From positions 3,534,001 to 3,598,000 of the forward strand of contig NZ_CP027727.1 of the NCBI RefSeq assembly GCF_003851685.1: a stretch of DNA of 64,000 nucleotides, written 5' to 3'. The notes under the pieces are model-generated. The model did no database searches and had not been told where the DNA came from. It saw only the letters and a list, made by a program, of their open reading frames with translations. Below, piece after piece: positions 1 through 8,962 of this stretch (the first letter of the stretch is position 1; each line of letters opens with the position of its first letter). The position numbers and the translations under genes are program-made. The stretch comes from Pseudomonas sp. R5-89-07. GTDB taxonomy: Bacteria; Pseudomonadota; Gammaproteobacteria; Pseudomonadales; Pseudomonadaceae.

Positions 1-146
1 ACCGCTTCGGGCAAGTCGACACGCAGCTGGGTTTCCCGGGTGAATGTGGTCGTGACGACAAAGAACAGCAGCAGGATAAACACCACGTCAATCAGTGACG
101 CGAGGTTGATATCGACGTTTTCCCGTTGCTTGCGGCGAAATTTCAC
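1..146 (-). CDS. exbD: ExbD biopolymer transport protein, partial
   Basis: Only the first 48 or so residues lie in the window; the gene runs off the left edge. The visible part starts VKFRRKQRENVDINLASLID and continues into a hydrophobic segment (about residues 15-31) and then TRETQLRVDLPEA. This is the pattern of ExbD/TolR proteins: a short basic cytoplasmic tail, one membrane helix carrying the conserved proton-path aspartate (in LIDVVF), then a periplasmic domain. With ExbB it would use the proton gradient to energize a TonB-type partner. The GTG start overlaps the exbB stop in a GTGA, so the two genes are translationally coupled. Confidence 0.93.
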   Translation of the reverse strand, partial: MKFRRKQRENVDINLASLIDVVFILLLFFVVTTTFTRETQLRVDLPEA

Positions 147-778
147 GCTTTGCCCTCGACCAGGTCCACATCACGGTCGCCCTGCACCACCTCCACCAGC
201 TTGATGGCTTCCTGCTCCATGCCGACCACCAGTTCATCGATGCGCCGTTGCAGGAAACGGTGGAAGAATACCGAAGGGATACCCACCATCAGGCCCGCGG
301 CCGTGGTGATCAAGGCCTTGGAAATACCACCGGCCAGCACGGCGGCGTTGGTGGTCATGCCCGAGCCCATGAACGAGCTGAAAATGTCGATCATGCCCAG
401 CACCGTGCCCAGCAAACCGAGCAGCGGCGCCATGGCGGCAATGGTGCCGAGGGCGTTGATGTAGCGCTCCAGTTCATGGATCACCCGCGCAGCGGCTTCC
501 TCGATGCACTCTTTCATGATCTCGCGACCATGCTTGGAGTTGGCCAGGCCGGCGGCGAGGATTTCACCCAGCGGCGAATTGGCGCGCAGCTCCTTGAGTT
601 TCTGTTTGTCGAGCTGCTTGTTCTTGATCCAGCCCCAGACTTGCCCCAGCAAGTGCTCGGGGGTGACGCGACTGGCGCGCAGGGTCCACAGGCGTTCGGC
701 GACGATGCCGAGTGCGGCAATGGAACTCATGATGATCGGCAACATCATCCAGCCGCCGGATTTGACCAATTCCCACAC
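143..778 (-). CDS. exbB: ExbB / MotA-TolQ-ExbB family proton channel protein
   Basis: A 211-residue inner-membrane protein of the ExbB/TolQ family, which forms the proton-conducting ring around ExbD. Visible features are an N-terminal helix (GGWMMLPIIMSSIAALGIV), a cytoplasmic loop, and two later helices with the family pattern LGLLGTVLGMIDIFSSF and ALITTAAGLMVGIPSVFF. I chose the GTG at 778 (MWELVKSGG) because GAGGGGG lies 8 bases upstream; an open frame continues to 991, but that part overlaps the upstream leader and does not look like ExbB. It overlaps exbD by 4 bases and follows comEC on the same strand after a 109-base gap. In other pseudomonads this pair sits next to comEC and lpxK. Confidence 0.93.
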   Translation of the reverse strand: MWELVKSGGWMMLPIIMSSIAALGIVAERLWTLRASRVTPEHLLGQVWGWIKNKQLDKQKLKELRANSPLGEILAAGLANSKHGREIMKECIEEAAARVIHELERYINALGTIAAMAPLLGLLGTVLGMIDIFSSFMGSGMTTNAAVLAGGISKALITTAAGLMVGIPSVFFHRFLQRRIDELVVGMEQEAIKLVEVVQGDRDVDLVEGKA

Positions 779-811
779 AGTGAATGCCCCCTCGAAAAAG
801 TGCGCCACTTT

Positions 812-817
812 ATCATA
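812..817 (-). promoter_or_regulatory. candidate -10 element for exbBD
   Basis: Read on the minus strand, the comEC-exbB gap contains TATATGATA, a good -10 match (TATGAT) placed to give a leader of about 27 bases before the chosen GTG of exbB. No convincing -35 hexamer is present at the right distance, so this is a weak call. Confidence 0.3.
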
Positions 818-887
818 TAGGTTAAGCGGCGGGGTTCGTCGGCCACAGACCAGACCGTCGCAGCCCGCCGTGTTTGGTAACGCCGAA

Positions 888-3113
888 TTACGGTAACGGT
901 TCGCGCCAGAACCTGCGTTGACTACGCGCAACAACGGCTGGTTGGAAGGCCCCCAATTGAACACGCACCGCACCTTGTTCGGCGCTGTCATATATCCGGC
1001 TGCCCAGGGCCTGATAGCGCTCCAGCACTTGTGAATGGGGATGACCGAACGCGTTACCCCTGCCTCTGGAGATCAGCACCGACTCGGGCGCAAGCTTCTG
1101 CACAAAGGGTCTGGATGAAGAGCTGCGGCTACCATGATGGGGCGCTTGCAGCCAATCGGTGGGCACCGCCAATGCTGTATCAAGCAGTGCGCGCTCCGCC
1201 GCACGGTCGATATCGCCGGTGAGCAGCAGCCGTTCGCCGTTGGCCACCACCTGCAACACACAGGATTTCGAGTTGCCACTTACGGCGTCAGGCCACTGCC
1301 ATAACACGAACGACACGCCATCCCACTCCCATCGCTCGCCGCTGACACAAGGCTCAGTCTTCAGAAAATCCGGCAATCCCTCGGTTTCGCCACCTACCAC
1401 ACGCCTGATGGGCAAGCCGCGGGCAACAGCTGCCGCGCCACCGGCATGATCGGCGTCGGCATGGCTCAGCAGCAGCATGTCCAGCCGCTCTATGCCGGAT
1501 TTTTTCAGCGACGGTAAGACCACCCGCGCGCCCTGGTCGACCGGCCCTGAACGAGGCCCCGCATCGTAAAGCAAGGCATGATTGCGGGTGCGCAGGATCA
1601 GTGACTGCCCCTGGCCGACATCCAGCTGTACCACCGTCACCTGCCCATGGGGGAGTGGCTGCCTGGGTGGAAACACCGCCAGCAACAGCATCGGCCAGCC
1701 CAGCAAGCGGAACGGCACCCCCTTGGGCAGCAGCAACAGCACCGCGCCCGCCAAGCTGACCAGCCAATAAGCCAGCGGCACCTCAGCCGGGGTCCAGGCC
1801 GGCAACTGCCCAGCCAGCAGAGCGAGGCCCTTGAACCACACCTCCAGCGCTCCACCGGCCAGCCAGAGCAGGCCCTCGCCGGCCAGCGGCACCCACAGCA
1901 ACGCGGTGCCCAGCAGCGCCAACGGCAATACCACCAGGCTGATCCACGGCACGGCGAACAGGTTGGCCACAGGCGCAGTGAGGCTAATGGGTAATCCCAG
2001 CACCAGCAGCAATGGAAACAAGCCGACGGCAATCAGCCACTGGGGGCGCGTCCATACCTGCCAGACACTCCATGGCCCCAGCCGTCCGCCGAACGCCAGG
2101 ACCAGGACCGCAACCGCCGCAAACGACAACCAGAAGCCCGGTTGCAGACTGGCCAGCGGCTCAAGCAGGAGTACGCCGTTGAATGCCAGCAACAACGGCC
2201 ACCAGGCGCCCAGATGCCGAAAGCGCAGCCGCCATAGCAACACCAGGCCAACCATTACGCAGGCCCGCTGCACCGGCACGCCGAAACCGGCCAGCAGGCC
2301 ATAACTCAACGCTGCGACAAAGGCCAGGCCGCACGCCCAGGGGAGCCATGGCAGGTTTCGTGGCCAGCAGCCAAACCGTGCCATCGCGGCCACCAGCCCA
2401 TAGATCAGCCCGGCCAGCAAGCCGATGTGCTGGCCGGAAATGACCAACAAGTGCACGGTTCCGGTGTCTTGCAACACCTGCCAATCCTCAGCTTCCAGCC
2501 CGGAACCATCCCCCAGCACCAGCGCCGCGACGGCGGCTTCATGGGCTTGCGCATCGGTCGCCAGCAGGCGTTGGCGCAGGCTGTCGCGCCACGCGTGGCG
2601 GGCCGGTGCCAGGCGCTCACCGTCTTTCACCGAGCCCGTAGCGCCAATGCGCTGCGCCAACAGCCAGGCCTCGTGGTCGAAACCGTGAAAATTGAGCAGA
2701 CCGGACGGCCTTTTAAGCGTGACAGCCAGGCGCCAGCGCTCCCCACTGCGCACCGCCGGCCCGCCGTGCCAGGACACGCGAATGCGCTTGGGCAGCCTGG
2801 CTTTGCGCGACCGGCTGTCGGCCAATTCAAAGCGCACGCCCGTGTCTGTCTGCTGGGGCAACCCCACCACGCGCCCTTCCAACCAACGCGTCTCGCCGTC
2901 CAGCGCCGGTCGCAATCGATCATCCAGCGCCCACTGCGCGCTGATGCAAGCCCAGCTCAAACCCAACAGGAAAAACGCCAGCGGGTAAGTACGAAACGGC
3001 AATAGCATCAAGGCCAGCACCAACATGGCCAACAGCCAACCGGTGGGCGGCAACGTGGGTAGAAAACGCAGGGCCAGCAACCCCAGCGCAAGCGCGCACA
3101 TCCCTGTCCTCAT
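888..3113 (-). CDS. comEC: ComEC/Rec2 DNA internalization protein
   Basis: A 741-residue polytopic membrane protein of the ComEC/Rec2 family, the inner-membrane channel that takes single-stranded DNA into the cytoplasm during natural transformation. The order is as expected: N-terminal membrane helices (residues about 1-60), an OB-fold/DUF4131 region (about 60-190), the Competence domain with many helices (from ISGQHIGLLAGL at about 225 to 490), and a C-terminal metallo-beta-lactamase-like domain with DVGQGQS and the metal motif SHADADHAGG. The length is typical. The start at 3113 has AAGGA upstream; a second in-frame ATG at 3101 follows GAGGACAGGG and is also possible. The start region is palindromic (see 3112-3137). 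Confidence 0.95.
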   Translation of the reverse strand: MRTGMCALALGLLALRFLPTLPPTGWLLAMLVLALMLLPFRTYPLAFFLLGLSWACISAQWALDDRLRPALDGETRWLEGRVVGLPQQTDTGVRFELADSRSRKARLPKRIRVSWHGGPAVRSGERWRLAVTLKRPSGLLNFHGFDHEAWLLAQRIGATGSVKDGERLAPARHAWRDSLRQRLLATDAQAHEAAVAALVLGDGSGLEAEDWQVLQDTGTVHLLVISGQHIGLLAGLIYGLVAAMARFGCWPRNLPWLPWACGLAFVAALSYGLLAGFGVPVQRACVMVGLVLLWRLRFRHLGAWWPLLLAFNGVLLLEPLASLQPGFWLSFAAVAVLVLAFGGRLGPWSVWQVWTRPQWLIAVGLFPLLLVLGLPISLTAPVANLFAVPWISLVVLPLALLGTALLWVPLAGEGLLWLAGGALEVWFKGLALLAGQLPAWTPAEVPLAYWLVSLAGAVLLLLPKGVPFRLLGWPMLLLAVFPPRQPLPHGQVTVVQLDVGQGQSLILRTRNHALLYDAGPRSGPVDQGARVVLPSLKKSGIERLDMLLLSHADADHAGGAAAVARGLPIRRVVGGETEGLPDFLKTEPCVSGERWEWDGVSFVLWQWPDAVSGNSKSCVLQVVANGERLLLTGDIDRAAERALLDTALAVPTDWLQAPHHGSRSSSSRPFVQKLAPESVLISRGRGNAFGHPHSQVLERYQALGSRIYDSAEQGAVRVQLGAFQPAVVARSQRRFWREPLP

Positions 3114-3137
3114 GGATCATTCCTTTCGATGATCCAT
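3112..3137 (-). promoter_or_regulatory. hairpin enclosing the comEC ribosome binding site
   Basis: On the minus strand, ATGGATCAT, an 8-base loop CGAAAGGA and ATGATCCAT form a perfect 9-bp stem directly before the comEC start. The Shine-Dalgarno AAGGA is in the loop, and the A and U of the 3113 start codon pair in the stem. GGA in a loop next to the start codon is also how CsrA/RsmA sites are built. The fold is seen in the sequence; a regulatory role is inference. Confidence 0.5.
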
Positions 3138-3248
3138 TCAGTCTTAGTCGGGGTTCCCAGCGGCGCCTTTGATGTTTTGTCACAAAGTCTGAATTATCTG
3201 TTTATAGAATGCGCGCATACTTGCCCCTCGAACTGACCTGGACCCCTT

Positions 3249-3764
3249 ATGCCCCGGCGCTTATTCAAACGGTACATGCCCGACCCCAGCAGCATCAGGG
3301 AACACAAGTCATTACAGTTTCTTGGCACCCTGCTGCATGACCCGAACCTCTGGCACCTCAACCGGCATTCGGTAGCCCGCGCCATGGCCGTGGGCTTGTT
3401 CGCCGCGTTTATCCCTATTCCCTTGCAAATGTTGCTGGCCGCGGTCCTGGCGATTGTGGTGCGCGGCAACATGCCGATTGCCGTCAGCCTGGTGTGGCTG
3501 ACCAACCCGATCACCATGCCGGTGGTGTTTTTCTGCACCTATATGACCGGCGCCTGGCTGATGAATGTGCCGCCGCGCAGCCTGCCGGACAACCTCACCT
3601 GGGAATGGATCAGCGGCGAGCTGAGCACGATGTGGCAACCGTTCCTGCTGGGGTCGGTGGTCAGTGGATTGGTGCTGGGCGCCTTGGCCTATTGCCTGAC
3701 CATGGGGTACTGGCGCTGGTGGGTTGCGCACCAGTGGAAGAAACGCAAACTGCGCCGACGCTGA
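3249..3764 (+). CDS. DUF2062 family membrane protein
   Basis: A 171-residue membrane protein of the DUF2062 family, whose function is not established. Residues about 1-40 are a polar cytoplasmic head (RRLFKRYMPDPSSIREHKSL). A helical hairpin follows (AMAVGLFAAFIPIPLQMLLAAVLAIVV and the next helix), then the family motif WLTNPITMP, then a last helix (about 137-158) and a very basic tail ending WKKRKLRRR. It is transcribed divergently from comEC, and its stop lies 3 bases from the end of the convergent sensor kinase gene. DUF2062 proteins are common beside comEC-exbB in Pseudomonas, but no functional link is shown. Confidence 0.88.
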   Translation: MPRRLFKRYMPDPSSIREHKSLQFLGTLLHDPNLWHLNRHSVARAMAVGLFAAFIPIPLQMLLAAVLAIVVRGNMPIAVSLVWLTNPITMPVVFFCTYMTGAWLMNVPPRSLPDNLTWEWISGELSTMWQPFLLGSVVSGLVLGALAYCLTMGYWRWWVAHQWKKRKLRRR

Positions 3765-3767
3765 TGG

Positions 3768-5126
3768 CTACCGCGCAGGCAGACGCAGATGTATACGCAG
3801 GCCCTGGCCGGTGTTTTCTGCCCATAGAAGTCCGCCCTGACGCTGGACAGCGTTGCGCGCAATGCTCAAGCCCAGGCCGAAGCCGCCGTCGCCGGGCCGT
3901 GAACCGTCCAGCCGGGTAAAGGGCGCGAAGATACGTTCCAGGTCGGCCTCATCGATGCCGGCCCCCTGATCTTCCAGCCAGACATGCCAGTGTTCGCCCT
4001 CGCGCACGCCGTCCACTGTGACCCTTCCCTGATCCGGAGAGTGGCGTATTGCGTTGCGCAGGATGTTTTCCAAGGCCTGGGCCAGTGCATTGAGATTACC
4101 GCGCACCCAGCACTGCGTTGGCAATAAGCACAGCAAGCGCGATGCCGGCCAGCCGCTTTCAAAACAGGCGTTCTCGCGCAGCATGTCCCACAGCGCCGGC
4201 AGTTGAATGTCTTCCTGGGGCAACGGCGCCCTGTCGCTGTCGAGCCAGGCCAGTTGCAGGCTGTCTTCAACCAGGCGCTGCATCGCGTCGATTTCCCGAT
4301 TCAGCCGTTCGCGCAACTGCGCCAGATCCTGCTCGCTGTCACAGGCCACGCGCAGGCGGCTCAAGGGCGTGCGCAATTCATGGGACATGTCCCGCAGCAA
4401 CTGTTGCTGCAACTGCACAGTGCCCTGCAAGCGTTCGGACATATGGTCGAAGGCGCGTCCCAGTTCACCCAACTCGTCCTGGCGACTGGTCGCGTCCCCG
4501 GACATCCGTGCATTCAGTTGATCGGCACGCCAGGCATTGGCCTGCTCGCGCAGTTGATTGAGGGGCATGATCAGCAGTCGATACAAGCCAATGCACAGCA
4601 ATAAGGTAAACAACCCGGGAATCACGCCGTTGGTCATGACGCGCCAGAATAATTGATAGCGCCCCGGCATAAAGCGCTGGGGCAACTCGATCACCAGTGA
4701 CCCGGCATCGGGATCGACGGGAAAGCCGATCTTCAACCAGGGCAGGCCTTTGGTATGACGGCTCACCGGCCAGTCCAATCCGCGCAAAAAGGTCAGCCGC
4801 TGGCTTTCCTTGTCGCTCAGCGGTGCGCTGCCAAGGGATTGCAGGTCGTTGCCGATCACACCCAGCCAGGTGGTTTCGCGGTCATTCATATGCTGCAGCC
4901 AGGCATCCACCCCGGCGCTGCCCTGGGTGCTCCAGGCCAACTCGGCTCCCGCTGCATAGCCGCGCAGCGTAGCGCGGGCCTCTTCAGAGAGGTACGCACT
5001 TTGCTGCTCCATGTAGCGGCCCCAGGACCAACTGAGCCAGATCATCAGCAAACAAAAGGCGATCAGCAGGCACGCCAGCTTCCAGAACAACGAGTGCCTG
5101 CTCGGCAGCCGCTCAAAGCCCTTCAT
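3768..5126 (-). CDS. two-component sensor histidine kinase
   Basis: A 452-residue membrane-bound HAMP histidine kinase. Domains in order: helix 1 (about 14-34), a periplasmic sensor region (about 35-160), helix 2 (about 163-187), HAMP (about 188-240), the dimerization/phosphoacceptor motif RDMSHELRTPLSRLR with H249, and an ATPase domain with the N box LENILRNAIRHSP, DQGAGI and GFGLGLSIA. All catalytic motifs are intact. Its start overlaps the end of the response regulator gene by 14 bases, so they form one operon. The position beside gacS matches PA0929-PA0930 (pirRS, linked to siderophore uptake) in P. aeruginosa; whether this is the same system here is not shown, so I give no symbol. Confidence 0.92.
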   Translation of the reverse strand: MKGFERLPSRHSLFWKLACLLIAFCLLMIWLSWSWGRYMEQQSAYLSEEARATLRGYAAGAELAWSTQGSAGVDAWLQHMNDRETTWLGVIGNDLQSLGSAPLSDKESQRLTFLRGLDWPVSRHTKGLPWLKIGFPVDPDAGSLVIELPQRFMPGRYQLFWRVMTNGVIPGLFTLLLCIGLYRLLIMPLNQLREQANAWRADQLNARMSGDATSRQDELGELGRAFDHMSERLQGTVQLQQQLLRDMSHELRTPLSRLRVACDSEQDLAQLRERLNREIDAMQRLVEDSLQLAWLDSDRAPLPQEDIQLPALWDMLRENACFESGWPASRLLCLLPTQCWVRGNLNALAQALENILRNAIRHSPDQGRVTVDGVREGEHWHVWLEDQGAGIDEADLERIFAPFTRLDGSRPGDGGFGLGLSIARNAVQRQGGLLWAENTGQGLRIHLRLPAR

Positions 5127-5841
5127 CGTGACCGCTCAACACATAGCCCTTGCCCCACACCGTGCGCACTTCGCGCTCGGTGTAGCCGAGCGCCTTGAGC
5201 TTGCGGCGAATCTGGCTCACGTGCATGTCCAGGCTGCGGTCGTGCGGGGCATAACCGCGCTGCAGCACGTGCTGATAAAGGAAGGCTTTGCTGAGGACTT
5301 CTTCAGCATTGCGGTGCAGGGTTTCCAACAGACGGTATTCACTGCGCGTCAGGCCGGCCCAGTGCGCCTGGTAGCAGACATCGCAGCGCTCATCGTCAAA
5401 ACCGAGCAGATGCGCATCCTCACGCAAGGGCGCAAGGCTCGGCTGGGGGCGACGATCCAGGGCCACCCGGCGCAGAATGGCTTCGATGCGTACGCGCAGC
5501 TCAACCATACTGAACGGCTTGGGCAGATAATCGTCCGCACCCAAGCGAAAGCCGCTGATACGGTCGGCTTCGGCGCCCAGGGCCGACATCAGGATCACGG
5601 GCATGGCATGGCTTTGGCGCAAGTGCGTCAGCACCGAGAGCCCATCCAGCCCTGGCAGCAGAACGTCCATCAGTATCAGGTCAAACGCCCGGTCGCGTGC
5701 CAGTTGCAAACCTTGCTGGCCATTCTGACACCAGGTGACCTCAAAGCCACAGCGGCCCAGGTGCTCATGCACGTAGGCGCCCAGCACGGGGTCGTCTTCG
5801 ATGGTCAGGATACTGGGTAGGCCAACGGCTGCGGGATTCAT
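5113..5841 (-). CDS. OmpR-family response regulator
   Basis: A DNA-binding response regulator of about 242 residues, partner of the kinase encoded just downstream. The receiver domain (about 9-125) has the acidic pair in TIEDD, the phosphoacceptor D59 in LILMDVLLPG, and the conserved lysine in YLPKPF. The C-terminal winged helix (about 145-240) includes LTRSEYRLLETL, DRSLDMHVSQIRRKL and VRTVWGKGYVL. I prefer the ATG at 5841; a TTG at 5853 would add four residues, and neither has a strong ribosome binding site. It is divergent from gacS. The inverted repeat at 5853-5869 sits exactly over the start region and could be an operator. Confidence 0.92.
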   Translation of the reverse strand: MNPAAVGLPSILTIEDDPVLGAYVHEHLGRCGFEVTWCQNGQQGLQLARDRAFDLILMDVLLPGLDGLSVLTHLRQSHAMPVILMSALGAEADRISGFRLGADDYLPKPFSMVELRVRIEAILRRVALDRRPQPSLAPLREDAHLLGFDDERCDVCYQAHWAGLTRSEYRLLETLHRNAEEVLSKAFLYQHVLQRGYAPHDRSLDMHVSQIRRKLKALGYTEREVRTVWGKGYVLSGHDEGL

Positions 5842-5852
5842 TAGCGTCTGCA

Positions 5853-5869
5853 AGTCATTCTCAATGACT
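5853..5869. promoter_or_regulatory. inverted repeat at the response-regulator start, possible operator
   Basis: AGTCATT CTC AATGACT is a perfect 7-bp inverted repeat with a 3-base centre, lying in the 5' untranslated/start region of the response regulator gene and in the divergent gap before gacS. The minus-strand string TGAGAATGA also resembles part of a Fur site. Autoregulation or iron control are both guesses. Confidence 0.35.
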
Positions 5870-6046
5870 GATTATTCAAGATTAAAGTGTTACAGGCAAT
5901 CGCCGTCCGCCGCCGAATGGCCCGAAGATTGCCCTGCGTCATTAATTTACGAGATTCCTGCCGGCGCAAATGGCTACACTGCGCAGGTGGCGCGGGCCGG
6001 ATGCCCGCGTGGATGATTGATATCAATGTGGTAGCAGGAGAGTGGC

Positions 6047-8800
6047 GTGCTTAGAAGAATGGGGATAAAAGGCCGCGTACTGTTGCTGACTTTATTACCG
6101 ACCAGCCTGATGGCCCTGTTGTTGGGGGGCTATTTCACCTGGATGCAGCTCTCCGAGCTTCAAACCCAATTGCTGCAACGCGGTGAAATGATCGCCGAGC
6201 AATTGGCGCCGCTGGTCGCGCCCGCCCTCAGCAGCAGGAACGCCGACCTGCTGGAACGCATCGCGACCCAATCCCTTGAACAACCCGATGTGCGCGCAGT
6301 GTCGTTCCTGGCACCGGATCGCTCTTCCCTGGCCCATGCCGGCCCGACCATGCTCAATCAACCGCCCACCGGCAACAGTTCACACCTGCTGCAGCGTACC
6401 GGCAATGATGCCACTCGTTATCTGATGCCCGTGTTCGGCCGCCATCGCAACCTGGCGGGCGAGGTAATTCCGGATGAGTCCGACCGCCTGTTGGGCTGGG
6501 TCGAGGTGGAACTGTCCCACAACGGCATGTTGCTGCGCGGCTATCGCAGCCTGTTCGCCAGCCTGCTGCTGATCGCCATCGGCTTGATCTGCACGGCGGC
6601 ACTGGCGCTGCGCATCAGCCGCACCATCAATTCGCCGATCGGCCTGATCAAGCAAGCCGTGGCCCAGCTCAAGGACGGCAATCTGGAAACCCGCCTGCCA
6701 CCCTTGGGCAGCCAAGAGCTGGATCAATTGGCCTCGGGCATCAACCGCATGGCCGAAACCCTGCAAAATGCCCAGGAAGAATTGCAGCACAGCATCGACC
6801 AGGCCACCGAAGACGTGCGCCAGAACCTGGAAACCATCGAGATCCAGAACATCGAGCTGGACCTGGCCCGCAAGGAAGCCCTGGAAGCCAGCCGGATCAA
6901 ATCGGAATTCCTGGCCAACATGAGCCATGAGATCCGCACGCCGCTCAACGGCATCCTAGGCTTCACCCATCTGCTGCAAAAAAGTGAGCTGTCGCCACGC
7001 CAGCTGGACTACCTGGGCACCATCGAAAAATCCGCCGACAACCTGTTGGGCATCATCAACGAAATTCTCGACTTCTCGAAGATCGAGGCCGGCAAACTGG
7101 TGCTCGACAGCGTGCCGTTCAACCTGCGCGACTTGCTGCAGGACACCCTGACCATCCTCGCCCCCGCCGCCCACGCCAAGCAGCTCGAACTGGTCAGCCT
7201 GGTCTACCGCGACACGCCGCTGGCGCTGGTGGGCGACCCGCTGCGCCTCAAGCAGATCCTGACCAACCTGATCAGCAATGCGATCAAGTTCACCCGCGAA
7301 GGCACCATCGTTGCCCGGGCGATGATCGAGGATGAGCAGGAAGACAGCGTACAGTTGCGCATCAGTGTGCAGGACACCGGCATCGGCCTGTCCAACCAGG
7401 ACGTGCGCGCCCTGTTCCAGGCCTTCAGCCAGGCAGATAACTCACTGTCGCGCCAGCCGGGTGGCACAGGCCTGGGCCTGGTGATTTCCAAGCGTTTGAT
7501 CGAACAGATGGGCGGCGAAATCGGCGTCGACAGCACGCCGGGCGAAGGTTCGGAGTTCTGGATCAGCCTGAACCTGCCCAAGACCCGCGACGACGTCGAA
7601 GACCTGCCCAGCGCGCCGCTGCTCGGGCGCCGCGTGGCCGTGCTGGAGAACCATGAGCTGGCGCGCCAGGCCCTGCAGCACCAGTTGGAAGACTGCGGCC
7701 TGGAAGTGACGCCGTTCAATACCCTGGAAAGCCTGACCAACGGCATCACCAGCGCGCACCAGACCGAACAGGCGATAGACTTGGCGGTGCTCGGCGTCAC
7801 CGCCAACGACATCCCGCCCGAGCGCCTCAACCAGCACCTGTGGGACCTCGAACACCTGGGCTGCAAGGTGCTGGTACTGTGCCCGACCACCGAGCAAATG
7901 CTGTTCAATCAATCGGTGCCCAACCCTAACAGCCAGTTGCAGGCCAAACCCGCTTGTACGCGCAAGCTGCGCCGCGCGTTGGCCGACCTGATCAGCCCGC
8001 GCCCTTCGCGCAGCGAGCCAGGTGAGCCGTTGTCCAGCCGTGCGCCGCGCGTGCTGTGCGTGGACGATAACCCGGCGAACCTGTTGCTGGTGCAAACCCT
8101 GCTTGAAGACATGGGCGCCAAGGTCCAGGCCGTGGAAAGCGGCTATGCGGCCATTGACGCCGTCAAGCAGGAAACTTTCGACCTGGTGCTGATGGACGTG
8201 CAGATGCCCGGCATGGACGGGCGCCAGAGCACCGAAGCGATTCGCCAATGGGAAAGCGAACGCCATGGCACGCCACTGCCGGTGGTGGCCCTCACCGCCC
8301 ATGCCATGGCCAATGAAAAACGTGCGCTGCTGCAAAGCGGCATGGACGATTACCTGACCAAACCCATCAGCGAGCGGCAGCTGGCCCAGGTGGTGCTGAA
8401 ATGGACCGGCCTGGCCCTGCGCAACCAGGGGCCGGAGCGCGTCACCGAAGGCCTTGGCCCAGGCGTGCAATTGCTGGTGCTGGACCATGAGGAAGGCCTG
8501 CGCCTGGCCGCCAACAAGGCGGATCTTGCCGCCGACATGCTCGCCATGCTGCTGGCCTCCCTGGAAGCCGATCGGCTGGCGATTACGGTCGCTCGTGAAG
8601 CCAACGACAACCACGCCCTGATCGAGCGCGTCCACCGCCTGCATGGCGCCACTCGCTACTGCGGCGTGCCGCAATTGCGCGCGGCCTGCCAACGCGCCGA
8701 AACCCTGCTCAAGCAGGACGACGCCAAGGCCATGGCCGCATTGGATGAGCTGGACATGGCGATCGCGCGATTGGCCAGTGAGGCGCGGGTCAGCGCCTGA
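6047..8800 (+). CDS. gacS: GacS/BarA global hybrid sensor kinase
   Basis: A 917-residue unorthodox histidine kinase, the sensor of the Gac/Rsm cascade. It phosphorylates GacA, which turns on small RNAs that titrate RsmA/RsmE and so switches on secondary metabolism, biofilm and exoproduct genes. Domains: helix 1 (about 11-31), periplasmic loop, helix 2 (about 165-187), HAMP (about 190-245), kinase core with H294 in NMSHEIRTP, ATPase with GGTGLGLVISKRL, receiver with D717 in LMDVQMPGMDG, and a C-terminal Hpt domain with H866 in HRLHGATRYCG. All phosphorelay residues are present. The start is GTG with AGGAGAG upstream. Spontaneous gacS mutants are common in cultures, but this copy is intact over its full length. 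Confidence 0.97.
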   Translation: MLRRMGIKGRVLLLTLLPTSLMALLLGGYFTWMQLSELQTQLLQRGEMIAEQLAPLVAPALSSRNADLLERIATQSLEQPDVRAVSFLAPDRSSLAHAGPTMLNQPPTGNSSHLLQRTGNDATRYLMPVFGRHRNLAGEVIPDESDRLLGWVEVELSHNGMLLRGYRSLFASLLLIAIGLICTAALALRISRTINSPIGLIKQAVAQLKDGNLETRLPPLGSQELDQLASGINRMAETLQNAQEELQHSIDQATEDVRQNLETIEIQNIELDLARKEALEASRIKSEFLANMSHEIRTPLNGILGFTHLLQKSELSPRQLDYLGTIEKSADNLLGIINEILDFSKIEAGKLVLDSVPFNLRDLLQDTLTILAPAAHAKQLELVSLVYRDTPLALVGDPLRLKQILTNLISNAIKFTREGTIVARAMIEDEQEDSVQLRISVQDTGIGLSNQDVRALFQAFSQADNSLSRQPGGTGLGLVISKRLIEQMGGEIGVDSTPGEGSEFWISLNLPKTRDDVEDLPSAPLLGRRVAVLENHELARQALQHQLEDCGLEVTPFNTLESLTNGITSAHQTEQAIDLAVLGVTANDIPPERLNQHLWDLEHLGCKVLVLCPTTEQMLFNQSVPNPNSQLQAKPACTRKLRRALADLISPRPSRSEPGEPLSSRAPRVLCVDDNPANLLLVQTLLEDMGAKVQAVESGYAAIDAVKQETFDLVLMDVQMPGMDGRQSTEAIRQWESERHGTPLPVVALTAHAMANEKRALLQSGMDDYLTKPISERQLAQVVLKWTGLALRNQGPERVTEGLGPGVQLLVLDHEEGLRLAANKADLAADMLAMLLASLEADRLAITVAREANDNHALIERVHRLHGATRYCGVPQLRAACQRAETLLKQDDAKAMAALDELDMAIARLASEARVSA

Positions 8801-8828
8801 CCCGATTTTTATGGCCGCCGCTCAACCC

Positions 8829-8917
8829 TGTGGGAGGGGGCTTGCCCCCGATTGCAGTGTGTCAGTCGCAATATTCGTAACTGATACACCGCTATCGGGG
8901 GCAAGCCCCCTCCCACA
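8829..8917. repeat. REPIN (two REPs in inverted orientation)
   Basis: Between gacS and ldhA. A left REP core GGGAGGGGGCTTGCCCCC and its reverse complement are separated by about 41 bases, forming one long hairpin of 89 bases. This matches the REPIN organization described for the P. fluorescens SBW25 group. It may act as a transcription barrier or mRNA stabilizer for gacS. Confidence 0.92.
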
Positions 8918-8962
8918 TTCAGCTCGCATTTTTTCAATTCGCAAATTGCAGGGAGCTTTTTA

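Noticed and set aside
8829-8917. Repeated palindromes as a possible CRISPR or attenuator
   Set aside because: The units are scattered singly over the window, with no regular spacers and no cas genes; they fit the REPIN pattern.
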